A stretch of DNA of 64,000 nt from Bin5 sp965204705 (GCA_965204705.1 OZ242006.1:5704001-5768000); one strand, 5' to 3'; numbered from the stretch's first letter, positions 15,806 through 24,775 are shown. Numbers and translations are program-made. The notes: generated by a model not told the origin, from the letters alone.

Positions 15806-18196
15806 ATGAGTGACCGACTCTTTCCCCCACACCTGCTGCATGCCCGCTGGCGCACCTTTGAGGCGGCCGGCTACAGGGAGCCCGTCACCGGCATTGTCTA
15901 CCGCGGGGAACCGCGGCCCACGTGCGGCATGCCGTTGGGCGGGCTGGATACCGGCTGCATCGACGTGGAGCCGAACGGGATGTTCGGCTACAGCACGATT
16001 TTCAACCACCTGGTGGAGCCGCGGGCGCTGCTCAACCTGCCGATGCTGGGGTTGGCGTGCCGGGGCGAAGACGGCGCAGAGGGCGCGTGGGTACTGGTTT
16101 CGGACACGCTGGGCAAGCGGGACACGCCGCAGCCGAGCCAGAGCGCGGTGACCTTTCCGCCGACCGATTACGCGCCCCTGTTTGACGAGATCGGCCTTGC
16201 GGGCGCGGCGATCGCCGACTCGATCGACTACTGGGGGCACTATCCAGTTTTGGACATGGAGTTCAACTGCGCGGCGCCGGTCAAGGTGGGTGTACGGGCG
16301 TGGTCACCGTTCATTCCCGGGGACACGGAGGTCTCGATGGCGCCGGGCGCGGTGTTTGAGATCCACCTGCGCAACCCGGAGGATGCTGCGCAGAGCGGGA
16401 CGCTGGCGTTCAACTTTCCCGGCTTCGGGCCGCAGGAGGGTGTGCAGCGGCGATCGCTGACGGGTCCGCTGCAGGGGGCGCTGGTGGAGAGCGGGCGGCA
16501 GGGCGATGCCTGGGAGATGGGCTATGTGCTGGCGGTGGTGGACGGGGACGCGGCGGTGGCAGACGGGGGCGCGCTCAATGCGGACAAGGGGGCGTGGAGC
16601 CGGATCGGCGATGCGCTGCCGGCGCCTGCGGCGGAAGACAGCGGCGCGTCGCTGGCGATCCCGTTTGAGCTGGGCGCGGGCGCGAGCCGGACGGTGCGCG
16701 TGGTCCTGGCGTGGCATGCGCCGCACTGGCGCGCGGGCGGCGCGCCCTCGCACGAGGAGACTGAACTCTTCACGCATATGTATGCGCGCCACTATGCGGA
16801 TGCGCTGTCCACGGCCCGGTTCCTGGCGGACAACCACGAGCAACTTCTGCGGCGGGTGATCGCGTGGCAGGAGGCGCTGTACGGCGCGGAGGAGGTGCCG
16901 GGCTGGCTAGCGGACGCGCTGATCAACAATCTGCATCTGATCCCGGAGTGCAGCATCTGGGGCCAGGCGCAGACGCCGATCGGCGACTGGTGCGGGGAGG
17001 AGGACGGGCTGTTCGGGCTGAACGAGTGCCCGCGCGGCTGTCCGCAGATCGAGTGCCTGCCTTGCAGCTTTTACGGCAACATCCCGCTGGTCTACTTCTT
17101 CCCGGAGGCGGCGCTGTCGACGCTGCGGGGCTACAAGGCGTACCAGTTCCCTGATGGGCGGCCGCCATGGATCTTCGGGGGCATTACGGCGACGGAGGAG
17201 GCGAACCGGCCCGGCTACGGCCTGAGCGCGCCGGACGTGGGCTACCAGACGGTGCTGAACGGGGCCTGCTACGTCATCATGGTCGACCGTTACTGGCAGG
17301 CATCGGGCGACGACGCGGTGCTGGCCGAGTTCTGGGATTCGCTCAAGCAGTGCAACGACTTTTCGATGAATCTGCGGCCGGCGTACGGGCTGGCGCAGGT
17401 GATGGCGATGCCGACGCCGGGCACCGATTCGCACGGGCTGGGCGACACAGAGTGGTTCGAGGCGCCGGAACCGGGCTGGAAAGGTTATGTGACCCATGCC
17501 GGCGGCGTGCGCATGGCGCAGGTGCAGATCATGCGGCGGATGGCGGAGGCGATGGGGGACGAGGATTACCGGGCGCGCTGCGACGCGTGGCTGGAGGCGG
17601 GCGCGGCGGCGCTGGAGGAGCATCTGTGGGCGGACGGGTACTATCTGAACTTCAACGAGCCGGAGACGGGGCAGAAGTCCGACCTGATCTTCGGCTACCA
17701 GCTGGACGGGCAGTGGGTGACGGACTGGCATGGGGTGGCGGGCGCGTTCCCGGCGGCGCGGGTGGAGCGGACGCTGCAGACGGTGGCGGAGAACAACTGC
17801 GCGCTGAGCCAGTCGGGCGCGGTCAACTATGCCACGGCGGAGGGCGAGCCGGCCAAGGTCGGGGGCTACGGCACGTTCAGCTATTTCCCGCCGGAGCTGT
17901 ACATGCTGGCGATGACGTACATGTACAACGGCCAGCAGGAATTCGGCCGCGATCTGCTGCAGCGCTGCCTGGACAATATCAGCTGCCGCTGGGGTTATAC
18001 GTGGGACGCGCCCAATACGGTGCGCGGGGACGCGGACACGGGGCAACGTGCGTTCGGGGCGGACTATTATCAGAATATGATGCTGTGGGCGGCGCCGGCG
18101 GCGCTTCGGAACGAGGATTTGACGGGTCCGATGCAGGCGGGCGGGTTGGTGGCGCGGGTTATCGGGGCGGGGCGGGGGGAGTCTTTGGGGCGTTGA
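15806..18196 (+). CDS. GH116/GBA2-like glycoside hydrolase
   Basis: 796 residues, preceded by GAGGAGAG. The N-terminal beta-sandwich (about 1-330) starts with CGMPLGGLDTGCIDV, the MPLGG-GTG signature of GBA2-type non-lysosomal glucosylceramidases and other GH116 enzymes. The C-terminal part (about 350-780) is an alpha-helical barrel with IECLPC, FPEAALSTLRGYK and PDVGYQ segments. GH116 members cleave beta-glucosides, beta-xylosides or glucosylceramide. The catalytic Glu and Asp cannot be assigned with certainty by eye; acidic candidates are in PQIEC and GDTEW. There is no signal peptide, so it should act on imported substrate. It closes the gene run that begins with IclR. Confidence 0.7.
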   Translation: MSDRLFPPHLLHARWRTFEAAGYREPVTGIVYRGEPRPTCGMPLGGLDTGCIDVEPNGMFGYSTIFNHLVEPRALLNLPMLGLACRGEDGAEGAWVLVSDTLGKRDTPQPSQSAVTFPPTDYAPLFDEIGLAGAAIADSIDYWGHYPVLDMEFNCAAPVKVGVRAWSPFIPGDTEVSMAPGAVFEIHLRNPEDAAQSGTLAFNFPGFGPQEGVQRRSLTGPLQGALVESGRQGDAWEMGYVLAVVDGDAAVADGGALNADKGAWSRIGDALPAPAAEDSGASLAIPFELGAGASRTVRVVLAWHAPHWRAGGAPSHEETELFTHMYARHYADALSTARFLADNHEQLLRRVIAWQEALYGAEEVPGWLADALINNLHLIPECSIWGQAQTPIGDWCGEEDGLFGLNECPRGCPQIECLPCSFYGNIPLVYFFPEAALSTLRGYKAYQFPDGRPPWIFGGITATEEANRPGYGLSAPDVGYQTVLNGACYVIMVDRYWQASGDDAVLAEFWDSLKQCNDFSMNLRPAYGLAQVMAMPTPGTDSHGLGDTEWFEAPEPGWKGYVTHAGGVRMAQVQIMRRMAEAMGDEDYRARCDAWLEAGAAALEEHLWADGYYLNFNEPETGQKSDLIFGYQLDGQWVTDWHGVAGAFPAARVERTLQTVAENNCALSQSGAVNYATAEGEPAKVGGYGTFSYFPPELYMLAMTYMYNGQQEFGRDLLQRCLDNISCRWGYTWDAPNTVRGDADTGQRAFGADYYQNMMLWAAPAALRNEDLTGPMQAGGLVARVIGAGRGESLGR

Positions 18197-18223
18197 ACCT
18201 GACCTCACAAACTGGCCCAGGAA

Positions 18224-18280
18224 CTAAGATAAATTGTGGTCCAGTTCACCAAGCTTTTGGAGAACCTTGTCTGTGGCCAT
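18224..18280 (-). other. Truncated gene start (18 codons)
   Basis: On the reverse strand AGGGAGG precedes ATG 18280, which opens a peptide MATDKVLQKLGELDHNLS followed by TAG. The ribosome site and the helical composition look like a genuine gene 5' end cut short. No family can be named. It lies at the edge of the lower-GC island and may be a remnant of a deleted gene. The rest of 18197-18425 shows only a small hairpin (ATTGCG/CGCAAT near 18374). Confidence 0.25.
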
Positions 18281-18425
18281 CACGCAGGCCCTCCCTTGCC
18301 CGTTTGGTTGCACATTTCTCCCCATTTCGCTTTCCAGGCAATGGGGCTAACCAGATACGTCAATGACGCATCATTGCGGCGGCGCAATACGCATATTCTG
18401 ACTGCGAAATGACCCCACTTCTCCG

Positions 18426-19402
18426 TTATGGGGAGGTCCCGTTGGAATCCGTATCTGCCAAAGCCTGGGCTACAAATTGCAGAGCTTCCATGTGGCCCTG
18501 CTTTCGTGCCAGATCTTGGGCTCGTCGGAGGCCTTCCTTGGCCAGTTGAATCTCGCCAATTGTTTTCCGAACCAATCCCAGATGGACGTAGGCTTCGAGA
18601 TACTCTGGATTCAATTCAATTGCATGAAGGAAATCTGCAATTGCTTTATCAAACTGACTGGAAAGTGCTTTAGCGAGTCCTCGATTGTAGTAGGCGACAG
18701 CGTCATTTGAATTGATCCCTATTGCTTTACTCCATGAGGAAATCGATTCACTATATTTGCCGAGTGCGGCCTCCGATTGACCTCGGTTGTAGTGGACTTC
18801 CGGGTAGCTCGAATCAATGCGAATGGCCTCGTCATAATCAGCGATTGCTCTTTCGTGCTGGTTAAGCGCGGCGTAGGCAGTTCCGCGATTGTTGTAGGCT
18901 ATTGCATATTGGGGCTTGAGGTGTATTGAAACATTGAAATCATCAATCGCCTCCTGATGAAGACCCAACCCCTTCTTGGCGCTTCCCCGATCATTAAGGG
19001 CTTCAGCATAATCTGGCTTCAAACTTAGAGCGGCGTCATAATCCTGTATTGCCTGTTTGTACCGGCCTAATTCGGCATATGCCAGCCCTCTGCTGTAATA
19101 GGCTTCGGCACGTTCGGGATCATTTTGGATTACTGTCTCGTAATCGTCAATCGCTTCTGCGAAGAGGCCTAATTTCGATTTGGCATCCCCACGCGCGTTA
19201 TAGGCCTCGACATATCCTTGATCAATCCTGGTCGACTGATCATAGTCCGCGATGGCCTCTCTAAATTTGTTAAGCTTAGCCTTCACGTTTCCTCGTCTAA
19301 AGTAAGCGGAAGCATAATCAGGCTTTAATTCGATAGCCTTGTCGAAATCCGCAATCGCTTCCTGGAAATCGTCAAGTTGCGACTTTGCCCTTCCTCTATA
19401 GT
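18426..19402 (-). pseudogene. TPR-repeat protein, 3' fragment (split by IS982-type element)
   Basis: About 324 residues of tetratricopeptide repeats follow the IS junction, each with the pattern YYNRG-A---LG-Y--AI-DY--AI-L-P. Roughly eight to nine repeats are followed by a charged C-terminus. Reading back across the element and removing one copy of the 3-bp duplication (ACT) joins this frame exactly to the fragment at 20415-20657, giving a 404-residue protein. The apparent start inside the IS is an artefact. TPR arrays bind peptides or proteins. The intact gene was translationally coupled to the FRG-domain gene. Confidence 0.85.
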
Positions 19403-20416
19403 AGGGCCTTATGCTAGATAGCGTTTGAAAAAAGTCCCCTGGTGAGATAACTTTGGAGGTCTCCACCAACCAAAGTGAGTCACCAGGAGGACCTCCCAAA
19501 TGATAGCCCACTTTGACGACTTCTGTCTATGGGTATATGTGCTCGTTGACGACATGTGTAAGGAACTGGAAGGACATCTGAGACGACCGGGCCCGGAGCC
19601 TGAGTGTAGCGACAGTGAATTGATAGCGATCTGTCTCATCGGCGAATGTCTGGGATGGGATGTGGAAACAGAATTACTCCATCATATGCAGGCTCATCGG
19701 GATAAGTTTCCGATCATACCGGAGCAGAGCCGTTTCAATCGGCGGCGACGAGACTTGATGCGGATTATGAACGAGATGCGGCGCATGATGTTGGCCAGGA
19801 TGGAGCTCTATCGGGACGCGCATTGTGTCGTCGATAGTCTGCCCATTCCAGTGGTTCAATTTCACCTGGCGCCGCAATCGCGCGCCAGATGGTCCGAATG
19901 GGGGGCCGATTATGGGCCCGTACCCTCCAAGAAAATGATGATCTTCGGTTTCAAGCTGCATATGCTGATCACGATGGGTGGCCTCATTATCGACTTCGAG
20001 TTAGCTCCGGCTAGCGAGCGCGACTTGGCTATCGGTCACGAACTCCTCGTAGAACACTGCAATCGCATCGTCATCGGCGACAAGGCCTACGTCAGTGCTC
20101 CAGTCGCAGATGAACTCTGGCAATACAATCGCATCCGCCTGCTCACCAAGCCGCGCAGCAACCAGAGAAAACAGATCTCCGCATCGGCCCGTCGCCTCTA
20201 CGATAGGGTCCGCCAAATCATCGAAACAGTCACCAGTCAATTGAACGCACAATTCTCCATAGAAACCAATCACGCACATACTTTCAGAGGCCTTTGTGCA
20301 CGCCTATACACGAAGTTGACTGCACATACTCTCTGCATTTACATCAACCACCTAATGGGCGTAAGTGACTATCTTCAAATCAAGCAATTGGCCTTTCCTA
20401 ACTAGCATAAGGCCCT
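19403..20416 (+). mobile_element. IS982-family insertion sequence
   Basis: 1014 bp bounded by perfect 15-bp inverted repeats AGGGCCTTATGCTAG (19403-19417, and its complement at 20402-20416). It is flanked by a 3-bp direct repeat ACT (reverse-strand reading, 20419-20417 and 19402-19400). It carries one transposase gene and has inserted into the TPR gene. The complete ends and intact transposase suggest a recent insertion that could still move. Confidence 0.9.
19500..20405 (+). CDS. IS982-family transposase
   Basis: 301 residues from ATG 19500, with AGGAGG upstream. DDE-type transposase: the first catalytic Asp is in VDSLPIPV (about 112), the second in VIGDKAYVS (about 196), and a Glu in RQIIETV follows. 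The N-terminal region DSELIAICLIGE-LG is typical of IS982. The gene is full length and ends just inside the right inverted repeat. It catalyses movement of the element at 19403-20416. Confidence 0.92.
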   Translation: MIAHFDDFCLWVYVLVDDMCKELEGHLRRPGPEPECSDSELIAICLIGECLGWDVETELLHHMQAHRDKFPIIPEQSRFNRRRRDLMRIMNEMRRMMLARMELYRDAHCVVDSLPIPVVQFHLAPQSRARWSEWGADYGPVPSKKMMIFGFKLHMLITMGGLIIDFELAPASERDLAIGHELLVEHCNRIVIGDKAYVSAPVADELWQYNRIRLLTKPRSNQRKQISASARRLYDRVRQIIETVTSQLNAQFSIETNHAHTFRGLCARLYTKLTAHTLCIYINHLMGVSDYLQIKQLAFPN

Positions 20417-20657
20417 AGTAGTAACTGTCAAAACTGCCGGGGTTGATCTTTAACGCCTCATTGAAGTCAGCAATTGCTTCATCGCGAAGTTTAAGAGCAA
20501 GTTTGGAAGCGCCACGGTTGTTGAACGCAGCGACCAGGCGAGGAGCAATACTTATCGCCTTACTAAAGTCAGTTAGCGCTTCTTGATGAAGGTCCTGTTT
20601 AGCTTTGACTACTCCTTGCCGGTTATAGATCTCTGCAAGCATTTTTATGTCACTCAT
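20415..20657 (-). pseudogene. TPR-repeat protein, 5' fragment (split by IS982-type element)
   Basis: The original start ATG 20657 overlaps the FRG gene stop (ATGA). Eighty native codons cover two TPR units (YNRQGVVKAKQDLHQEALTDF and AFNNRGASKLALKLRDEAI) and break at SFDSYY, where a stop is created by the first bases of the IS. Joined to 18426-19402 it would encode about ten to eleven TPR units. The fragment may still be made as a short peptide, but the full protein cannot be. Confidence 0.85.
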
Positions 20658-21571
20658 TTACCTTCTCCAGCGTCTTCACCTTGCTCTGACATACTCTCCC
20701 TTATAAGGCTGGCAGCTTCGTAGTGCGCTAACGCGCTCGCGTGTTCCTCGACTGCCTCAAATGCCAGGCCGCAGTCAAAATGAGCCGTCGCTTTAGCGCT
20801 ATCTTCTTCTGCCATTTCTAACCGCTCGATCCAGTAAGAGATCGTGTTGCTTCTATCAAAGCTCTTGTCGCAACCGTTTGCAACAGCGTAGCCGGGAAAG
20901 TCAGAAAACAGCATCTCTTCTGTGATGCCATATACATTTGCTAACTGCGAACGGATCTCTGTCTTACATCCTTTTTCTACGATGATTTGCTCCATCTGGT
21001 GCGGCAAGATTGCCGAGACACCGAGAACAAATACCGAGCTCTGTGCCACGATGCGGTTGCCGATCACCGAAGGCTCCCACGAAGAAATCGCATCTTCAAG
21101 ATAGTGGGTTTGTAGTTCCTTTTCAATGTCTCTCCGGCTAGTGAGGCCCTTAGTTGCCGACCGCGGAAGGACATAAACTGCTCCATCTCGTGAATTAGGC
21201 TGACCACTGGCGAACCAGAGGGCTACCAGAGGCTGCCGGGTACAATTAATGAGTCCCGTTGCCGCACCTTGATGTTGTAATTGTGCCAGTAGTTCCAATG
21301 AGGATGCATCTTCGCGAAAGCCGGACGGCATAAAACCCCGCATTCTGGCTTTGGCTATCAAGAACTCCAGATATCCTACGAGTGTCTTATCACTCAGACT
21401 TTGGAGTTCCAGAAGGTCTGTAGAATTTGCAACCAAGCGTCGAGCAGCTGCACAACTAACTGGCCAGTCGCTGTCGCGTTGACCTCGATAAAGAAAGTCC
21501 TCTCCCCTATCGGTAAGCTCTTGCAAATGCGTTTGAAATTCGGCTAAATTGGTTACGACGATTTTTCCCAT
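20654..21571 (-). CDS. FRG-domain protein
   Basis: 305 residues from ATG 21571, with AGGAG four bases upstream (a start at 21607 is less likely). The N-terminal FRG domain spans about 1-190, with FLYRGQRDSDWPV near 27-39 and LLAQLQHQGAATGLI, then TRQPLVALWFA near 105-130, the two conserved FRG blocks. The C-terminal 60 residues look like a TPR unit (AHFDCGLAFEAVEEHASALAHYEAA). FRG is a domain of unknown biochemistry, often found in mobile or accessory regions. It overlaps the TPR gene and probably works with it. AT-richer than the flanks. Confidence 0.85.
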   Translation of the reverse strand: MGKIVVTNLAEFQTHLQELTDRGEDFLYRGQRDSDWPVSCAAARRLVANSTDLLELQSLSDKTLVGYLEFLIAKARMRGFMPSGFREDASSLELLAQLQHQGAATGLINCTRQPLVALWFASGQPNSRDGAVYVLPRSATKGLTSRRDIEKELQTHYLEDAISSWEPSVIGNRIVAQSSVFVLGVSAILPHQMEQIIVEKGCKTEIRSQLANVYGITEEMLFSDFPGYAVANGCDKSFDRSNTISYWIERLEMAEEDSAKATAHFDCGLAFEAVEEHASALAHYEAASLIRESMSEQGEDAGEGK

Positions 21572-21655
21572 AGTGCTCCTAAATTGGCAGTGAATTCCAT
21601 TGGCCAATACTCATCCATTATACACTAGGGGGCCAACTGTGGTCGGTCCTGGGGG

Positions 21656-21933
21656 GGGTAGAGGGCCAGGGCAATCGCATCTAAATCTGTAGGCCGATTC
21701 AGTTGAAATCGTGGCCAGAAGAAAGCGCGAATATGTGGAAATCACCTTGCGTTTACTGAATATCGACGGGAAGACGCCGCGGCTCAGGCCCTCAGTCGCC
21801 GAAATAGGTCAGATTCTCCGTCAACGTGCCATCTCTCGTAAATTCCCCTATGTCTTACCCCGACCTGGAGGAGTATTCGGCAGAATTTCGATGTTCGGAC
21901 CCAATTTAGTTGCAATCGCCCTAGGGTAGAGGG
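21656..21933. mobile_element. Non-autonomous or deleted IS relic with direct-repeat flanks
   Basis: About 258 bp (21666-21923) has imperfect terminal inverted repeats: CAGGGCAATCGCATCTAAAT at the left (21668-21687) matches the complement of the right end (21905-21924) at 16 of 20 positions. It is flanked by the direct repeat GGGTAGAGGG (21656-21665 and 21924-21933). The ends resemble those of ISAs1/IS4-type elements as I recall them. The last GGG of the right flank is also the first GGG of the MITE copy at 21931, so part of the ten-base match could be chance. Confidence 0.6.
21711..21929 (+). pseudogene. Short frame inside IS relic
   Basis: A 72-codon frame from GTG 21711 (VARRKREYVEITLRLLNI...) occupies almost the whole IS relic and ends in its right inverted repeat. 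It has no recognised domain. Position suggests a leftover of a transposase gene rather than an independent gene. Confidence 0.25.
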
Positions 21934-22376
21934 TGCAGTTCATATTTTGGGTGGGAATGGTCAGGTGGGGGATTCATGCCAGCGGCGGCTGAAATTTTTT
22001 GCCGGCCATTTGTTGGGAGGCATCGGGCAGCACAAGGCCTGCCCCTACGGTGGTGGCGCGGCGTTCGGACACCGGTCGCTGGTCTCAACCGTGCCAATTG
22101 TCCACGACGGTCGGGCATACGATGGGGGGCGTTGCGGGGGGAGTCCCCCCGCACAAGGGAGGGCCGAAGGCCTGACCGCATAACTGCAGTGGTTAGTGGT
22201 CAGTGGTCAGTTACTGCGGCAGTTGATTTGGGGGTGGTTGTGAAGAGGGGAGAGGGAAGAGAAACACATTGGGGCACTTCAGTCGGCGTTGCGAATCAGT
22301 TGTGGGTGAAATGTTGCCGGTATTCCGGCCCGCGCCAGAGGGCGCTACGAATCGACTCAAAAATTGGGATGCACAC
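21931..22376. mobile_element. MITE-like element, copy B
   Basis: About 446 bp. The left end GGGTGCAGTTCATATTTTGG and the degenerate right end (complement GTGTGCATCCCAATTTT) are inverted. The left two thirds match copy C at 36802-37186 closely (GCCAGCGGCGGCTGAAATT, the GCCGGCCATTTGTTGGGAGGC region, CACAAGGCCTGCCCCTAC, GCACAAGGGAGGGCCGAAGG). The right third is different sequence. No target duplication is visible. Frames inside are compositional and not genes. Confidence 0.65.
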
Positions 22377-22390
22377 GGAAAAATTCTCTT

Positions 22391-22418
22391 TGACAAAGAT
22401 TAAAAAGTATACATAATT
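22391..22418 (+). promoter_or_regulatory. Strong sigma-70-type promoter
   Basis: TTGACA (22391-22396), a 16-bp spacer and CATAAT (22413-22418) give a near-consensus promoter in AT-rich sequence. The ATG of the transposase relic is at 22426, seven bases after the -10 box, so a transcript would be nearly or fully leaderless. The catabolic gene at 22751 lies about 325 bases downstream and could also be read from here. Confidence 0.6.
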
Positions 22419-22425
22419 TCCTTTA

Positions 22426-22587
22426 TGATCCCCTGCGGTTGTCGAGTGAGCGGAAGCACAGGTGACATCAGGAATGGGACCAACCGCCCTGGTCGTAAGC
22501 AATAGCAATATCACTGCAGAGACTGTGGCGTGTATCGGGTTTGGGCGTCGAGGAGAGAGGCGGCAGAACCCGAGCCGCTCATTCTGA
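22426..22587 (+). pseudogene. Zinc-ribbon transposase N-terminal relic (IS1 InsA-like)
   Basis: The frame reads MIPCGCRVSGSTGDIRNG, then TNRPGRKQ, stop (TAG 22504-22506), QYHCRDCG, and ends at TGA 22585. The pair of Cys motifs around RNGTNRPGRKQ-QYHCRDCG is the zinc ribbon at the start of IS1-type transposases (CP-C...KNG-...G-Q-Y-C-DC). The internal stop and the loss of everything downstream make it a pseudogene. No further feature was seen in 22588-22750 except the AAGGGGAG ribosome site of the next gene. Confidence 0.6.
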
Positions 22588-22750
22588 AAGCCCAGTTCAG
22601 GTAGCCGGTTTATCGTTGACCACAACTCGGCGATGAGGTCCGTGCTCTGACAACCTACTTTTTCCCACCACCTTTTCCCCAGCAGAGACAGTTCAGACAG
22701 TTCGTGCAGGGCGCAACGTTAACCGGCCAGAGAGGATAAGGGGAGCGCAT

Positions 22751-23836
22751 ATGGGTAAACCGTTGCGGGCGGGTTTGATCGGTTGTGGCGGCATTGCCGG
22801 GGCGCATATGCGGGCATACCGTCAACTAGGGGGTGTGGAGATCGCGGCCGCCGCGGAGATCGTTGCGGACCGTCTCCAATCATTTGGCGATACCTGGGGT
22901 ATCGAGGGCCTCTACCTTGATTACGAGGTCATGCTGGAGCGGGAAAAGTTGGACATCGTCAGTGTCTGCACACCGCCCTTCGCCCACTGCGCTCCGACCA
23001 TCGCTGCGGCTGAGGCAGGCGTGCGGGGCATCTTCTGTGAGAAGCCGATGGCCATGAATCTGGCCGAGGCCGACCGGATGCTTGAAGCCTGTGAGCGGGC
23101 GGGGACGCTACTCCAGATCGACCACATCTACCGCTTCGAGCGCAATTTCCGCCAGGCGAAGGCCATGGTGGAGGCCGGCGCAATCGGTGATCTGCTCGTG
23201 ATTTCGGGCAAGTGCGTGGGGCCTCCGCGCAGTCCCGAAAACTATGCCGGACAGTACCGGCTGAATGGCGGCGGTTGGATGATGGCCCAGGGCACTCACC
23301 TCTTCGATCTGTTCCGCTACTACGCCGGAGATCCTGTCTGGTGCCTCGCCCATGTCGAGCGCTGGCGCCCTGACGTAGACATCGAGGATGCTGCCACCGG
23401 TATTTTCGGACTGCAAAGCGGTGTCAAGGCGTTCTTCGAAGTAAGCGGCAACCGGGCGGACCGGACCTTTGCGTTCATGGCCGAACTCGAAGGTGTGAAG
23501 GGCCGGCTGCACATCTCCGACGGGGTGGACAGACTTCACTTCTATCAATGGACGGCAGGACACACGCCTGACGATTGGCGGCCTGTCGAGACGGTCGTGG
23601 CAGATCCTATCGCAGATACTCTCCAGGACTTCCTGAGCGCCGTCAGGGATGATCGTGAGCCAGAATCCAACGGACGTGAAGGACGGGCTGCCCTGGAGAT
23701 GATCATGGCCGTCTTCGAGTCGCAGCGACAGGGCGTGGCTCGAATTGGCTTTCCGCTGGCAATCGGGGAAAACCCGCTGGCCCTGATGAATGAAGAAGGC
23801 ACACTGTCTACGCTCAGTAAGGACCCTAATCGCTGA
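22751..23836 (+). CDS. Gfo/Idh/MocA-family oxidoreductase
   Basis: 361 residues. The Rossmann motif GLIGCGGIAGAH lies at the N-terminus and the family motif CEKPMAMN at about 97-104. The C-terminal beta-sheet substrate domain follows (NGGGWMMAQGTHLFDLFRYY, with the His that often acts in catalysis). It oxidises or reduces a sugar, inositol or similar polyol with NAD(P). It opens the second catabolic run, with the FAH-family gene 29 bases behind it. Confidence 0.9.
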   Translation: MGKPLRAGLIGCGGIAGAHMRAYRQLGGVEIAAAAEIVADRLQSFGDTWGIEGLYLDYEVMLEREKLDIVSVCTPPFAHCAPTIAAAEAGVRGIFCEKPMAMNLAEADRMLEACERAGTLLQIDHIYRFERNFRQAKAMVEAGAIGDLLVISGKCVGPPRSPENYAGQYRLNGGGWMMAQGTHLFDLFRYYAGDPVWCLAHVERWRPDVDIEDAATGIFGLQSGVKAFFEVSGNRADRTFAFMAELEGVKGRLHISDGVDRLHFYQWTAGHTPDDWRPVETVVADPIADTLQDFLSAVRDDREPESNGREGRAALEMIMAVFESQRQGVARIGFPLAIGENPLALMNEEGTLSTLSKDPNR

Positions 23837-23865
23837 ATGCGCCGCACGTCAGGAGGAGACCTAAC

Positions 23866-24762
23866 ATGAAGCTCGCTCTGTTTGCTTTCGGCCAGGAAGA
23901 CCATGTGGGCATCGTTGAACAGGATGGCATCTTCGATCTCTCGCGAGCGATGCAGGCATACGATCTGTTCAACAGTAACATCCAGGCATCGCCGGTGACC
24001 AGCATTCATGAGATGTTGGACAGGGATATGGTCCGTCCGGCGGTCATCGAACCGGTGTTGGAATTTATTGACCGGCACAACCTGCGTCAGGCTCTGACAG
24101 TTCCGGCCGGGGCAGCTGATCATCCATTGCGGGCGCCCATCAGGCGGCCGGGAAAGATCATTGCCCTCGGCGGCAACTATTCCTTCCCAGGCTATCCGGA
24201 CCCTGAAGAGCCGCCCTTCTTCTTCAAAGTCGCGACCTCTGTTATCGGACCGGACGAGCCAATCATTTACAAGAAAATCATGAAACAGGTAGAGCCGGAG
24301 ATCGAGTTGGCCGCGGTGATCGGCAGGCGTGCGAGCGATGTACCCGAACAGGAAGCGATGCAATATGTGGCCGGCTATACCGTGTTTAACGACGTTACCG
24401 CTCGCGATCTGCAGAATGCCGCGTGGGATATCCAACGTCCCTGGGAATATACCAAGAGCATAGATACCTTCACGCCCATCGGCCCGCACCTGGTCCTGCC
24501 CGAAGCGGTGAGCGATCCGCACGACCTGGCGATGATCATGCGCGTCAATGACGAGGTCGTAGCCGAAGCCAGCACCAACACGATGTTGTTCCTGATTCCC
24601 TTCCTGATCGAGTACCTCAGCCGGTACATGACTTTGGAACCGGGCGACATCATTGCGACGGGAACGCCGGCCCATCCGGAGGCGCTGCACCCCGGCGACG
24701 TGGTTGAACTGGAAGTGGCTGAGGTGGGCGTGCTGCGGAACCCTGTTGTGGCCGAAGGTTGA
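23866..24762 (+). CDS. Fumarylacetoacetate hydrolase (FAH) family protein
   Basis: 298 residues, ribosome site AGGAGGAG. The FAH fold's metal ligands are visible as VEPEIELAAVIG (Glu-x-Glu, about 144-147) and FNDVTARD (Asp, about 176), with GGNYSFPGYP and SIDTFTPIGPH segments. Members hydrolyse or decarboxylate acylpyruvates and related oxo-acids, or dehydrate sugar acids. The 14-base gap to the next gene and the flanking Gfo/Idh enzyme suggest a sugar-acid or aromatic-acid breakdown step. Confidence 0.9.
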   Translation: MKLALFAFGQEDHVGIVEQDGIFDLSRAMQAYDLFNSNIQASPVTSIHEMLDRDMVRPAVIEPVLEFIDRHNLRQALTVPAGAADHPLRAPIRRPGKIIALGGNYSFPGYPDPEEPPFFFKVATSVIGPDEPIIYKKIMKQVEPEIELAAVIGRRASDVPEQEAMQYVAGYTVFNDVTARDLQNAAWDIQRPWEYTKSIDTFTPIGPHLVLPEAVSDPHDLAMIMRVNDEVVAEASTNTMLFLIPFLIEYLSRYMTLEPGDIIATGTPAHPEALHPGDVVELEVAEVGVLRNPVVAEG

Positions 24763-24775
24763 TAAGGAGGCCCTA

